This document shows, piece after piece, positions 17,606 through 26,256 of a DNA stretch of 64,000 nt (position 1 is its first letter; the number at the start of each line of letters is the position of its first letter). Origin of the DNA: an uncultured Eubacteriales bacterium (GTDB lineage: Bacteria; Bacillota; Clostridia; Christensenellales; UBA1242); assembly GCA_900551855.1 (NCBI GenBank), contig URXM01000006.1, positions 36,008 through 100,007 of the forward strand. Reading direction: 5' to 3'. The notes under the pieces were generated by a model. That model did no database searches, had not been told where the DNA came from, and saw nothing but the letters and a program-made list of their open reading frames with translations. Position numbers and translations under genes: made by a program.

Positions 17606-18784
17606 TTAGTAATTTTCTGCTAAAATTTGGAAATAACTCTTTGCATGTCCACAAACTGGGCAAACTTCTGGAGCTTTTGTTCCAACAACAATATGTCCAC
17701 AAACTCTGCATTCCCAAATCTTAACTTCGCTCTTCTCAAACACTTCTTTGAGTTCTACATTTTTCAAGAGTGCTCTATATCTTTCTTCGTGTCTCTTTTC
17801 AATTGCAGCTACCATTCTAAATTTGATAGCAAGTTCTTTAAAGCCTTCTTCTTCTGCAGTCTTTGCAAAACCTTCATACATATCTGTCCATTCGTAGTTT
17901 TCTCCTTCTGCAGCCGCTTCCAAGTTTTGAGCAGTATCACCAATTCCATTCAATTCTTTAAACCACATTTTTGCGTGTTCTTTTTCATTGTCAGCTGTTC
18001 TCAAGAACAATTCAGCAATTTGTTCGAGTCCTTCTTTTTTTGCTACTGATGAAAAATATGTATATTTGTTTCTTGCTTGGCTTTCACCAGCAAATGCAGC
18101 TTGAAGATTTTTCTCTGTCTGTGTTCCTGCATACTTGTTTGTTTTCTTATCTTCTATAAGTTCAAGGTTTTCTCCTTTTGCTTTGCATACTGGACAAACT
18201 GGTTCTTGTCCATCTTCAACTTCAAATTCAACTCCGCAAACTTTGCATCTATATTTTTTCATAATTTTCTCCTTTTTATCTTCTAAATTTTCATTACATG
18301 GTATTTTTTCTAATAATTTTTTGATTGTCTCTTTTGGCATTTCATTGTCTTTTTCATATAACAAATCTTCCAAAAGTTTGTGTGCATTTGCACTTTGTGG
18401 CAACATATATCCTGCTTCTCTTATCAAGTCTTCTGCCATATATCTATTTGACTTCTTTACAGCCGTCATAAGCTTATAAAGATTGTCATCTTTAGTGCTA
18501 TCTGCCAAACTTTTTGCAATGTTTTCAGCTTTACACTTGTTTTTGACAACTTTGTTTAATGCCTTTACAACCTTTTCGTCCTTCACTTGTTGTGGAGGAA
18601 TATCAATTGGCATCATAGAGATTGCTTTACTTGGGCAAGCTTTTGCACATACACCACATCCAACACACTTCTCAACATCAATAATGCTGTTTTCTGTATC
18701 GGTTGCACCATAAGGGCAAACATACAAACAAAGACAATCTTTTGTACATAATCTTAAATTACGAACAGCTACAAACTTTTTCAT
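17606..18784 (-). CDS. Ferredoxin - rubrerythrin fusion protein (with internal start for rubrerythrin)
   Basis: A 392-aa protein. Residues 1-60 are a ferredoxin-type domain with cysteines at 13, 17, 19 and 23 and a CVGCGVCAKACP motif. Residues 60-170 are a helical linker of unknown fold. From residue 175 there is a complete rubrerythrin: rubredoxin domain (CKVCG...CPVC), ferritin-like diiron domain (AAFAGESQARNKY, DNEKEHAKMW, IEKRHEERY), and a second rubredoxin domain at the C-terminus (CRVCG...CPVCG). Rubrerythrins reduce H2O2 in anaerobes; the fused ferredoxin could feed electrons. An in-frame ATG at 18262 is preceded by AAGGAG, so free rubrerythrin may also be made. Its ATG directly follows the stop of the upstream double-rubredoxin gene, so they form an operon. 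Confidence 0.9.
   Translation of the reverse strand: MKKFVAVRNLRLCTKDCLCLYVCPYGATDTENSIIDVEKCVGCGVCAKACPSKAISMMPIDIPPQQVKDEKVVKALNKVVKNKCKAENIAKSLADSTKDDNLYKLMTAVKKSNRYMAEDLIREAGYMLPQSANAHKLLEDLLYEKDNEMPKETIKKLLEKIPCNENLEDKKEKIMKKYRCKVCGVEFEVEDGQEPVCPVCKAKGENLELIEDKKTNKYAGTQTEKNLQAAFAGESQARNKYTYFSSVAKKEGLEQIAELFLRTADNEKEHAKMWFKELNGIGDTAQNLEAAAEGENYEWTDMYEGFAKTAEEEGFKELAIKFRMVAAIEKRHEERYRALLKNVELKEVFEKSEVKIWECRVCGHIVVGTKAPEVCPVCGHAKSYFQILAENY
18260..18277 (-). promoter_or_regulatory. Internal ribosome binding site inside the ferredoxin-rubrerythrin gene
   Basis: On the minus strand AAAAAGGAGAAAATTATG gives an SD-ATG pair in frame at codon 175, exactly at the start of the rubrerythrin part (MKKYRCKVCG). 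Confidence 0.6.
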
Positions 18785-19441
18785 TTATTTCCTCCCTTTA
18801 ATTAGTTCAAATTTAAAGTTTGGAACTTTGCAAACTGGGCAAATTTCTGGAAGTTCTTTCCCTATGTAAACAAACCCACAAATAGTGCAAACCCAAATAT
18901 TCATGCCATCAAGCATTTTGTCTCCCTCTTTTTTGTATCTTTCAAGCAAACTATCAAGCATAACAGTCACTTTTTCGCTCCAAGTCTTAGCTCTCAAAGC
19001 TCCTCTGTCATTCACACTTTTTGCCAAATTGTCGGCATTTTTAAACCCATCATTTAAGTCTTCTTTGCATAAATCAATGAGTTCATCTAAACTAGCCTTT
19101 TTGTCTTCAGCAACTTTACTTTCAAAATAATTGGCAAGTTGTTGATATAATTCCATCTCCTCAAACTTATATTGCTTTTCACAACCTCTCGCCAAGTTTG
19201 AGCACAAAGCTGACAACATACCGTTTGAAAGTTTTTTCATATCATCTTTTTCAACATTCTCAACTTTAGATTTTGTTGTTTTTGTTGTAGATTTCACATC
19301 TTTTTTCTCTTCCAATGGCTCAAACATAGACTTAGGAGCTCCACAAAGTGGGCAAGTCCAATTTTCTGGCAAGTCCTTGAAAGGGACTTTTTCTTTTGAG
19401 TCATCATAGATATATCCACATACTTTACAAATATATTTCAT
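18785..19441 (-). CDS. Double-rubredoxin protein with helical middle
   Basis: A 218-aa protein. The start is placed at MKYICKVCG, behind a strong SD (AGGTGGAGG), rather than an in-frame start 14 codons upstream. Residues 1-50 form a rubredoxin (CKVCGYIYDD...CPLCGAPKSMF). The middle (about 60-175) is helical and Lys/Glu-rich. A second rubredoxin domain closes the protein (CTICGFVYIGKELPEICPVC). The middle lacks the ExxH diiron motifs of rubrerythrin. It is probably an electron-transfer partner of the next gene in oxygen/peroxide detoxification. Confidence 0.85.
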   Translation of the reverse strand: MKYICKVCGYIYDDSKEKVPFKDLPENWTCPLCGAPKSMFEPLEEKKDVKSTTKTTKSKVENVEKDDMKKLSNGMLSALCSNLARGCEKQYKFEEMELYQQLANYFESKVAEDKKASLDELIDLCKEDLNDGFKNADNLAKSVNDRGALRAKTWSEKVTVMLDSLLERYKKEGDKMLDGMNIWVCTICGFVYIGKELPEICPVCKVPNFKFELIKGRK

Positions 19442-19462
19442 ATAACCTCCACCTATAAGTAA

Positions 19463-19490
19463 ATTATAATAATTTTCAATCAAAAGTCAA
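19463..19490 (-). promoter_or_regulatory. Promoter of the rubredoxin/rubrerythrin operon
   Basis: Minus strand TTGACT (19490-19485), 16-bp spacer, TATAAT (19468-19463), about 20 bp before the SD. No clear PerR box was seen. Confidence 0.7.
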
Positions 19491-19576
19491 ACCAAAAAAT
19501 TATTATTACAATCAAAATTTTATTGTTTTTCAATTTTAAATTACATTCCTTTAAACTTATCAAAGCCATAATAAAA

Positions 19577-19608
19577 CAAAAAGGTCTTGAATTTATCAAG
19601 ACCTTTTT
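19577..19608 (-). terminator. Intrinsic terminator after hsp20
   Basis: AAGGTCTTGA (19581-19590) pairs with TCAAGACCTT (19596-19605), with an A-run at the left, i.e. Ts when read leftward. Confidence 0.85.
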
Positions 19609-19626
19609 GCTAAAAGTTAAACAAAA

Positions 19627-20091
19627 CTATTTGATTTCAATATGATTTGATTTAACTTCTTTCTTTTCTTCTTTTGGAAGTTTAATTGTCAAAATACCAT
19701 TTTCAAGTTTTGCATCAATATCTTCTTCTTTTATGTCTCCAACATAAAAGCTTCTGCTAAATTGACCAAAACTTCTTTCTCTTCTGATAAAGTTTCCTTT
19801 CTTTTCATTGTTTTCTTCAACTTTATGTTCTCTCTTAGCTGAAATTGAAAGGTAACCATTATCAAGTTCAAGAGTTATGTCTTTCTTGTCAAATCCTGGC
19901 AAATCAACCTCCAAAACATAGTTGTTTTCAGTTTCCTTAATATCTGTTTTCATAATAGAATTGAATTGCTTCATTTCTTTTCTTGAAAACATTGGCATAA
20001 AATCGTCAAACCAATCATCAAAGAAGCCAACTGGTTCTCTTTCGTTATCTCCTCTAGAAATCAAATTATAATTATTGTTATTGTGTTTCAT
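19627..20091 (-). CDS. Hsp20/alpha-crystallin small heat-shock protein
   Basis: A 154-aa small heat-shock chaperone of the bacterial class A/IbpA-like type. The alpha-crystallin domain starts about residue 45 (DIKETENNYVLEVDLPGFDKKDI) and includes the RRERSFGQFSRSF segment and GILTIKLPK. A C-terminal IEIK supplies an I-x-I-type motif for oligomer contacts. It binds unfolding proteins without ATP. SD GGAGG precedes the ATG. A CIRCE-like site on its promoter suggests HrcA control. Confidence 0.93.
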   Translation of the reverse strand: MKHNNNNYNLISRGDNEREPVGFFDDWFDDFMPMFSRKEMKQFNSIMKTDIKETENNYVLEVDLPGFDKKDITLELDNGYLSISAKREHKVEENNEKKGNFIRRERSFGQFSRSFYVGDIKEEDIDAKLENGILTIKLPKEEKKEVKSNHIEIK

Positions 20092-20131
20092 ATCAATACC
20101 TCCTGTATTAGTTTTTCCTAATACATTGACA

Positions 20132-20161
20132 ATTATACATCTTGTTTGCTAGCAATGTCAA
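20132..20161 (-). promoter_or_regulatory. hsp20 promoter
   Basis: Minus strand TTGACA (20161-20156), 18-bp spacer, TATAAT (20137-20132). Both boxes are perfect; the -35 lies inside the CIRCE-like repeat. Confidence 0.85.
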
Positions 20162-20175
20162 CAAAAGAGCGCTAA
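20149..20175 (-). promoter_or_regulatory. CIRCE-like HrcA operator at hsp20
   Basis: Left arm TTAGCGCTC (8 of 9 bases match CIRCE TTAGCACTC), 9-bp spacer, right arm CATTGCTAG (6 of 9 match GAGTGCTAA). It covers the -35 box of hsp20. It is weaker than the hrcA site but has the same geometry. Confidence 0.65.
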
Positions 20176-20205
20176 TTTTTTAAAAATTTTTTAATTTTTT
20201 TATTT

Positions 20206-20736
20206 CTATAAAACATTTTTGTCAAACCAAACGGCAAGTTTTTCATAACCTTTCGTGTGTGGCAAGAATTTGGAGGTAAAACATTGTGCAAAGAAATCGT
20301 TTAAACTTATCCATTTTGCGTCAGAGACCTCTTCCTTTTGAAGTTTAAGTTTTGATAAGTCTATATCTTTTTCCACCAGAAACACATCTGCAATTTCATT
20401 TACCAATACTCCATTGTATTCAATCTGATCGGCAAAAGAAAACAAAAACTCCAAATCTTTTGCAGAAAGACTTACTCCAATCTCCTCAAAAACCTCTCTC
20501 AACGAAGCATCAACGGCATTTTCACCCGCCCCAACATGACCCCCAACAGATACATCCCATACATTTGGGTAAAAAGATTTTTGTTTACTTCTTTTTTGAA
20601 TAAGCAGTTGTCTATTTGAATTTAAAATCCAAATATGTACTACTCTGTGCCATAGTCCCCTTTTGTGTGCTTCGCTTTTTTCAACTACACCAATTTTTTC
20701 ACCATTTTCATTTAATATATCAACTAATTCTTCCAT
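20206..20736 (-). CDS. Nudix hydrolase, IPP-isomerase-like (YfcD-type)
   Basis: A 176-aa protein with a complete Nudix box, G-x5-E-x7-REVFEEIGV, about residues 66-88, and the N-terminal VDILNENGEKIGVV and HRVVHIWILN segments seen in isopentenyl-diphosphate isomerase-like Nudix proteins. A divalent-metal-dependent pyrophosphohydrolase activity is expected; the substrate is unknown. It stands alone behind the hsp20 promoter region on the same strand. Confidence 0.88.
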   Translation of the reverse strand: MEELVDILNENGEKIGVVEKSEAHKRGLWHRVVHIWILNSNRQLLIQKRSKQKSFYPNVWDVSVGGHVGAGENAVDASLREVFEEIGVSLSAKDLEFLFSFADQIEYNGVLVNEIADVFLVEKDIDLSKLKLQKEEVSDAKWISLNDFFAQCFTSKFLPHTKGYEKLAVWFDKNVL

Positions 20737-20822
20737 ATTTATATATTAACAAAAATTGCTGATAAAATCAATTTATTATTAAATTGGCGCAAATAATTTT
20801 AGTTAAAATTTTTTTAATTTGT

Positions 20823-20851
20823 TTGTAATATATACTAAAATATGTTAGAAT
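20823..20851 (+). promoter_or_regulatory. Promoter of the glycosyltransferase gene
   Basis: TTGTAA (20823-20828), 17 bp, TAGAAT (20846-20851). Confidence 0.5.
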
Positions 20852-20928
20852 AAATTTAGAACGATCTTAAGGTGACAAAAGCCTTAATAAATATAAGTTT
20901 CCCTTTAACGACAGATAAGGAGTTTGAT

Positions 20929-22125
20929 ATGATTATCACATTGGTTACTGACCAATTTTATAAAAACAACCATGGGACAAGTGTCTCAGCTCAACAAATA
21001 TACAATGGCCTAGTAAAAAGAGGTCATACTGTAAGAGTGCTTGCTATTGATGAAACAAACAACACTGCTTATGCTTTAAAAGAGAGATACTTTGGCAAAC
21101 CAATAACAAAGCTTATCAATTCACAAGGGTTTCAATTTGCCAAACCTGACAAAGAGATTATCAAAAAGTCTATTGAAGGTGCAAATGTTGTGCACGTATA
21201 TATGCCATTCAAATTGGGTTGTGAAACAATCAAAATGTGCAGAGAAATGAACATTCCTTGCACTGCTGGATTTCATATAATACCTGAAAATATTACATCT
21301 ACAATTTATATGAACAAGGTTGCAGTTGTAAATGCTTCTTTATGGGAAAAATTTAAAAATTGCACTTATAGGTATGTAAAACACATTCATTGTCCTTCTT
21401 TGATGGTGGCAAAACTCCTTGAAAAACATCATTTCAATTCTTATTTGCATGTTATTTCAAACGGCTACAATCCTGTTTTTAAAGTTTTGGGAAACGAACA
21501 GAAGCCAACAATTTTTCAAGATAAATTTGTTATCACATTTATTGGTCGTTTTTCTCGTGAAAAACGCCACGATTTGATAATCAAAGCTGTCAATGAAAGC
21601 AAATATCGAGACAAAATTCAACTTGTTTTTGGTGGAAAAGGCCCAACAAAGAAAAATATAATGAAGATGGCACAAAAATTGCCAAACTATCCTTTGTTTA
21701 GTTTCTTCTCTAAAGAACAAATTGTTTCTTTGTTAAACTTCTCTGATCTTTATATCCACCCTGCAGACATAGAAGTGGAAGGTATGAGTTGCATTGAGGC
21801 AATCGCTTGTGGTTGTGTACCTATCGTTTCAGATAGCGTCAAAAGTGCCACACCTCAATTTACTGTTCACGAACAAAGTCTTTTCAAACGCGGAGATTAT
21901 AAAGATCTTGCATCAAAAATTGATTGGTGGATAGAACATCCAGAAGAATTGAAAGCACAAAAAGCCATTGTTGCAGAACACGCTTTAAAGTTTACAGTTG
22001 AAAGAAGTATGGATTATTACATTGAGATGTTTGAACAAGCAATAAAAGACTGGGACAAAGATTATGATAGCAAAAACAAAAAGAAAGCAATGAAACCAGT
22101 CATTATCAACAATTATAAAAAATAA
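20929..22125 (+). CDS. GT4-family glycosyltransferase
   Basis: A 398-aa GT-B fold enzyme. The start is set at the ATG after AAGGAG; a GTG 19 codons upstream is in frame but lacks an SD. The N-terminal acceptor domain (MIITLVTDQFYKNNHGTS) is followed by the donor-binding domain with GRFSREKRHDLIIKAV and GGKGP. The GT4 E-x7-E motif appears in EGMSCIEAIACGCVPIVSD. Related enzymes add hexoses to diacylglycerol or to cell-envelope glycans using nucleotide or lipid sugars; which applies here is unknown. No transmembrane segment is seen. Confidence 0.88.
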   Translation: MIITLVTDQFYKNNHGTSVSAQQIYNGLVKRGHTVRVLAIDETNNTAYALKERYFGKPITKLINSQGFQFAKPDKEIIKKSIEGANVVHVYMPFKLGCETIKMCREMNIPCTAGFHIIPENITSTIYMNKVAVVNASLWEKFKNCTYRYVKHIHCPSLMVAKLLEKHHFNSYLHVISNGYNPVFKVLGNEQKPTIFQDKFVITFIGRFSREKRHDLIIKAVNESKYRDKIQLVFGGKGPTKKNIMKMAQKLPNYPLFSFFSKEQIVSLLNFSDLYIHPADIEVEGMSCIEAIACGCVPIVSDSVKSATPQFTVHEQSLFKRGDYKDLASKIDWWIEHPEELKAQKAIVAEHALKFTVERSMDYYIEMFEQAIKDWDKDYDSKNKKKAMKPVIINNYKK

Positions 22126-22152
22126 AATCGCAAAATAATTTGCGATTTTTTT
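22124..22152. terminator. Bidirectional terminator between converging genes
   Basis: AAAATCGCAAA (22124-22134) pairs with TTTGCGATTTT (22139-22149), followed by Ts. It serves the glycosyltransferase and the M1 peptidase gene. Confidence 0.85.
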
Positions 22153-23603
22153 TAATTAAACACGACTTCTCCACTGATCCACGCATTGAAATAGTTTTCA
22201 AGATTGGAGTTTGCACTTTTGCAAAAACTTTCTATCAATTTTTCTGAAGAAGAATTTTTAAACTTATAATTTTTGTAATAGCCCTTTAGACAAGCAAAAA
22301 ACTTTTTCTCACTCATGCTATGCCTAAGATTGTCAAAAAGCAACATTCCTTTTGTATAAATGCAATTCACATACTCAGGCTCTGTGTTGAATTGATTTAA
22401 ATTTCGGTTCATGCTTTCATCAACATCACCATTGATTTTGGTAAAAATAGAAACAAAATTTTTATAAGTGTTCAAAGCATTTTCCATAATAATGTCATAC
22501 TTTAAACCATACTCTTCATTTCTTTCAAAAAATAATGCAGTAGAAAACTCTGTCAAGCCTTCATCAACCCAAGAATCTTCATATTCATTATTCCCTACCA
22601 CGCCATACCACCATTGGTGAGCAATTTCGTGCACAATAACATAATCTATCGCCTCAACATCGACAGCGTCTGAAATCATAACCAAATTTGGATATTCCAT
22701 TCCCCCAAAGCAGAAATTTGTTTGAACAATACTAAGTTGCTGATATGGGTATTCTCCAAACAAATCTTGAAAAGTCTCAACCGCTTTGACTGCTGTTTGC
22801 AAGTGGTCTTGAGCATTGGCATCATCATAAAAATAATATTTTATATCAATTTCTCCAACTTTATCTTGTATCACTTGAAAATTTTTTGATAACACAAAAC
22901 AAAAATCTCTAATGTTGTCTCCAACACAAGATGCCTCTTTTCCCCCACTTTCTAAGTCTTTAATTTCACAATTCCCAGAAGAAGCAAAGACATAATCATC
23001 TGGATATGTTATATTCACATCAAAATTTGCAACATCACTGTAAAACGGATCACCACTTGCTGAAAACTGATTTTCTACAAAGCCTATTCCGTCTTCATAC
23101 ACACAAGCTATCGGGAAAAAGTTTCCAAAATTTACAGCATTATCGCCATACCCGAGACGATGGTTTATGTTCGCCAAAGCAATGGTGTAATCCATTTCAA
23201 TAGATATCTTTTCTTCTGGAAAAAGTTGAGAATTCAAACTGACAGTCAAAATATTCTTGTTTTCATTTATCTCATATTCTGCTTCTTCATTCTCAATTTT
23301 TACATCTTCAAAACTTATATTCCCAAAACTTTCTCCATTTGGGTAAGCTTTGTCAAGATATGATTTAGGCACAGCAGTTTGTCCCTCATCAAAAGCATTC
23401 GCATATAAAAAGAAACATATCTTATCCAACGCATTGTCACTATTATTAACATAAACCACTTCTTGAGTGCAATCAAGAGTCTGTGATTTGTCATCATATA
23501 AAGCATTTATTTTATAAAAATTTATTTCATTTTCATCGCTACACCCCACCAAAAAAAATGGCAGGCAAAACACAACAACAAAAATCAATGCAAACTTTTT
23601 CAT
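22152..23603 (-). CDS. M1-family metallopeptidase lipoprotein
   Basis: A 483-aa secreted lipoprotein. A hydrophobic signal with lipobox FLVGC (Cys21) leads into a beta-rich N-terminal domain, then a gluzincin catalytic domain. HEIAHQWW (about residues 325-332) is followed exactly 18 residues after HEIAH by the zinc-binding Glu (SWVDEGLTEF), and MEYPN substitutes for the usual GxMEN exopeptidase motif just upstream. It is an aminopeptidase-like enzyme anchored to the outer face of the membrane. No SD is obvious at the ATG. It is monocistronic. Confidence 0.9.
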   Translation of the reverse strand: MKKFALIFVVVFCLPFFLVGCSDENEINFYKINALYDDKSQTLDCTQEVVYVNNSDNALDKICFFLYANAFDEGQTAVPKSYLDKAYPNGESFGNISFEDVKIENEEAEYEINENKNILTVSLNSQLFPEEKISIEMDYTIALANINHRLGYGDNAVNFGNFFPIACVYEDGIGFVENQFSASGDPFYSDVANFDVNITYPDDYVFASSGNCEIKDLESGGKEASCVGDNIRDFCFVLSKNFQVIQDKVGEIDIKYYFYDDANAQDHLQTAVKAVETFQDLFGEYPYQQLSIVQTNFCFGGMEYPNLVMISDAVDVEAIDYVIVHEIAHQWWYGVVGNNEYEDSWVDEGLTEFSTALFFERNEEYGLKYDIIMENALNTYKNFVSIFTKINGDVDESMNRNLNQFNTEPEYVNCIYTKGMLLFDNLRHSMSEKKFFACLKGYYKNYKFKNSSSEKLIESFCKSANSNLENYFNAWISGEVVFN

Positions 23604-23647
23604 ATCGTATTGTATTCATCAGCATGATAAAACATTCTTTTAAAAAG

Positions 23648-23676
23648 TTGTAAAAAGACTTTTTTTGTGCTATTAT
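23648..23676 (+). promoter_or_regulatory. Promoter of the dnaD-dnaC pair
   Basis: TTGTAA (23648-23653), 17-bp spacer, TATTAT (23671-23676); SD AGGAGG follows. Confidence 0.6.
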
Positions 23677-23706
23677 AAACAATGAACTATTTGCTTAGGA
23701 GGAACT

Positions 23707-25149
23707 ATGGCTTTTTGTAAATATTCTATTGATATGTTGGCAAACAACAGTACCGCAGTTGATAACATTTTTATCAACAACTATCTTCCTTATGCAGATT
23801 CAAATTATGTAAAAGTTTATTTGTATGGATTGTATAAATGCCAAGACAGCAACAGCAGAGACAACACATTAGAAAATTTTTCAAACGAACTTAATTTATC
23901 TCAAGAAGAAATTGAAAAAGCATTTTATTATTGGCAAGAACAAGGACTTGTCCAAATTTTGAATGTTATACCATTTGAAGTGAGATATTTGCCTATAAGT
24001 GATGTTTTGAACAACACAAAAAAATATAATGCCAAAAAATACGAATCATTCAATGCACAAGCTCAAGAAATTTTGTGCGGAAGAATGATTACACCAAACG
24101 AATATAGAGAATATTACGACATAATAGAACGCTTGCATATGGAAAAAGAAGCGCTTCTTATGATAATAAATTATTGCGTAAATGTAAAAGGAAACAATGT
24201 CGGCTACGCATACATCACAACAATTGCAAAAGATTGGGCAAATCAAAAAATAACAACAGCAAAACAAGTTGAAGAACGCTTAATAGAATTTGAAAACTTG
24301 CAAACAGGCATAGAATATCTGTTTAAACTTATGGGGTTGAAGCGTTTGCCTAACATCGAAGAAAGAACTTTATATCAAAAATGGACACAACAAGGATTTG
24401 ATGATGAAGTTTTGAATTATGTTGCAAAGAAAATCAAATCAAAAAATAAAGCAAGTTTTCAATATATGGACAATGTTTTGGATAAATATTATGCAAACAA
24501 GCTTTTCTCTGTTAATGAAATAGAACTTTTTGAAGAAGAAAAAGCAAAATCAATGCAAATCGCTAGAAGTCTTACAAAAAATCTTGGGCTTTACTATGAA
24601 AATCTTGAACCAGTTGTTGACAATTATATCTTTAACTGGATAAATTTGGGTTTCTCCGAAAAAATGTTGGAAGAAATTTCAAATTATTGTTTCAAAACAA
24701 ATGTTAGAACACTTGAAGGTATGAACAAAGTCCTTGAAAAATTCCATAAACTAGGCATTTTGACAGAAAAATCACTGGCAGAATACTTCAATGAAGTTTT
24801 GTCTGTTGACAAAAAAATCAAAGAACTTTTGGAAAACATCGGGCTTTCAAGAAATGTCAACCAGTTTGACAGAGACAAATACAAAATTTGGAAAGAAGTT
24901 TGGAAATTGCCAGAAGATGTAATTTATTACGCCTGCACCCTTGCTGTTGGGAAAGAACAACCTATGCAATATCTTTCAAGCGTACTGTCAACTTTCCATG
25001 ATAAAAACATCAAAACTGTTGAAGATGCAAAAAATTCATTTAATATTTTAAGCAAAACGGAAAATAAATCAAATTTTTCAACTGGAAGGACATATTCCAA
25101 AGAAGAAATGAATGCTCTGTTTCAATCAATTGAAGAAATTGAAATTTAA
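23707..25149 (+). CDS. DnaD-domain replication initiation protein
   Basis: A 480-aa protein with an N-terminal winged-helix-like part (about 1-100) and at least two DnaD/DnaB2-like helical domains. The clearest contains EYREYYDIIERLHMEKEALL and NNVGYAYITTIAKDW (about 135-190); later segments near 240-280 and 300-350 (YIFNWINLGFSEKMLEEI) repeat the pattern. Together with the next gene it is expected to help load the replicative helicase at the origin or at restart sites. It is longer than B. subtilis DnaD (232 aa) and more like DnaB of Firmicutes. SD AGGAGG. Confidence 0.85.
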   Translation: MAFCKYSIDMLANNSTAVDNIFINNYLPYADSNYVKVYLYGLYKCQDSNSRDNTLENFSNELNLSQEEIEKAFYYWQEQGLVQILNVIPFEVRYLPISDVLNNTKKYNAKKYESFNAQAQEILCGRMITPNEYREYYDIIERLHMEKEALLMIINYCVNVKGNNVGYAYITTIAKDWANQKITTAKQVEERLIEFENLQTGIEYLFKLMGLKRLPNIEERTLYQKWTQQGFDDEVLNYVAKKIKSKNKASFQYMDNVLDKYYANKLFSVNEIELFEEEKAKSMQIARSLTKNLGLYYENLEPVVDNYIFNWINLGFSEKMLEEISNYCFKTNVRTLEGMNKVLEKFHKLGILTEKSLAEYFNEVLSVDKKIKELLENIGLSRNVNQFDRDKYKIWKEVWKLPEDVIYYACTLAVGKEQPMQYLSSVLSTFHDKNIKTVEDAKNSFNILSKTENKSNFSTGRTYSKEEMNALFQSIEEIEI

Positions 25150-25158
25150 GGAGAAAAT

Positions 25159-26052
25159 ATGAAGCAAGAAATTGTTCGAGATGCTTTGGCTGTAATACAA
25201 CAAAAAAAGAGAGATGCAGAGGCAGAATATAATGCCAAAATTTCTCCTATGCTCAATGACAAAAATTACAACGAAGCATTCAAAACATACACAAAAATTC
25301 AAATAGAAAATGCCAGGAAAAGTGCCTATGGTGAGAAACAAGATTTGCAAAGCGAAAAACTAGCTTTAGAAAATCTTAATAAGATAAAAACAAAATATGG
25401 CTTGCAAAACGAAAAAATAAACTATTCTTGCAAAAAGTGTAATGATGAAGGCTATGTAAATGGTCAAATGTGCACTTGTTTAAAACAAGAAATCTCAAAA
25501 ATCATACTTAAAAACAGTGGATTTGAAGAACTTAAAGACTTTGACACAGAAATCAAAACAGCTGAAGAACTTCAACCTGTTTATAAACTTATGAAACAAT
25601 GGTGCCACAGCAATTTCAAAAAAAATTTGATTTACATTGCCGGACCTACTGGCGTTGGAAAAACATATCTTATCAGTTGTATGGCAAACGAACTTATAAA
25701 TCAAGGTAAAATTGTGAAAATTGTTTCTGCTCCAAACATGAGCATAGAACTCAAAGAATTTACAAAATACCAAGATACAGAATTGATCAAAAAATATCTT
25801 TCTTGTGAAGTTTTGTTTATTGATGACCTTGGCACAGAAACATTGTTTAAAAATTCAACATTAGAAAACATTTATCTTATTATAAATGAAAGAAAGATCA
25901 GAAAACTTCCAACAGTCATAACAAGCAACCTAGCTTTAAATGATTTAGGTGCTGTTTATGGTGAAAGAATTTATTCAAGAATTGTTGATAGAGAAACTTC
26001 AATTACTATCTATTTGGACGGAGAAGATAAAAGATTAAAAAATAATTTTTAA
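25159..26052 (+). CDS. DnaC/DnaI-type helicase loader ATPase
   Basis: A 297-aa AAA+ protein. The N-terminal region is helical with a zinc-binding Cys cluster (CKKCNDEGYVNGQMCTC, about 93-109). The ATPase domain has Walker A GPTGVGKT (about 162-169), Walker B LFIDDLG (about 218) and an arginine-rich sensor stretch (YSRIVDR). This arrangement is that of DnaI/DnaC loaders. It is 9 bp after the DnaD-like gene, with SD AAGGAG overlapping that gene's stop, so the pair is an operon. Confidence 0.9.
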   Translation: MKQEIVRDALAVIQQKKRDAEAEYNAKISPMLNDKNYNEAFKTYTKIQIENARKSAYGEKQDLQSEKLALENLNKIKTKYGLQNEKINYSCKKCNDEGYVNGQMCTCLKQEISKIILKNSGFEELKDFDTEIKTAEELQPVYKLMKQWCHSNFKKNLIYIAGPTGVGKTYLISCMANELINQGKIVKIVSAPNMSIELKEFTKYQDTELIKKYLSCEVLFIDDLGTETLFKNSTLENIYLIINERKIRKLPTVITSNLALNDLGAVYGERIYSRIVDRETSITIYLDGEDKRLKNNF

Positions 26053-26116
26053 TTATTAAATATTATAATAAATAATTAAATAATAAATAAAATTAAAATT
26101 TTTAATAATAAAAACA

Positions 26117-26148
26117 AAAAAAAATCGCAAAAAATGCGATTTTTCTTT
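26117..26148 (+). terminator. Terminator after the helicase-loader operon
   Basis: AAAATCGCA (26121-26129) pairs with TGCGATTTT (26135-26143), then Ts. The surrounding 26053-26256 stretch is almost pure A/T and otherwise empty. Confidence 0.8.
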
Positions 26149-26256
26149 ATTTTACGAGCAAATAAATATCTAAATATTATTTTTTATTATTATTTTTAAT
26201 ATTTTTTATAAATAAATATTATTAAAATAATTATTAAATAAAATAATAAATAATTT

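Noticed and set aside
26053..26256. Extremely A/T-rich spacer as a possible replication origin
   Set aside because: It follows the DnaD/DnaC loader genes, but no DnaA boxes or dnaA/dnaN genes are present; it holds only a terminator and simple A/T sequence.
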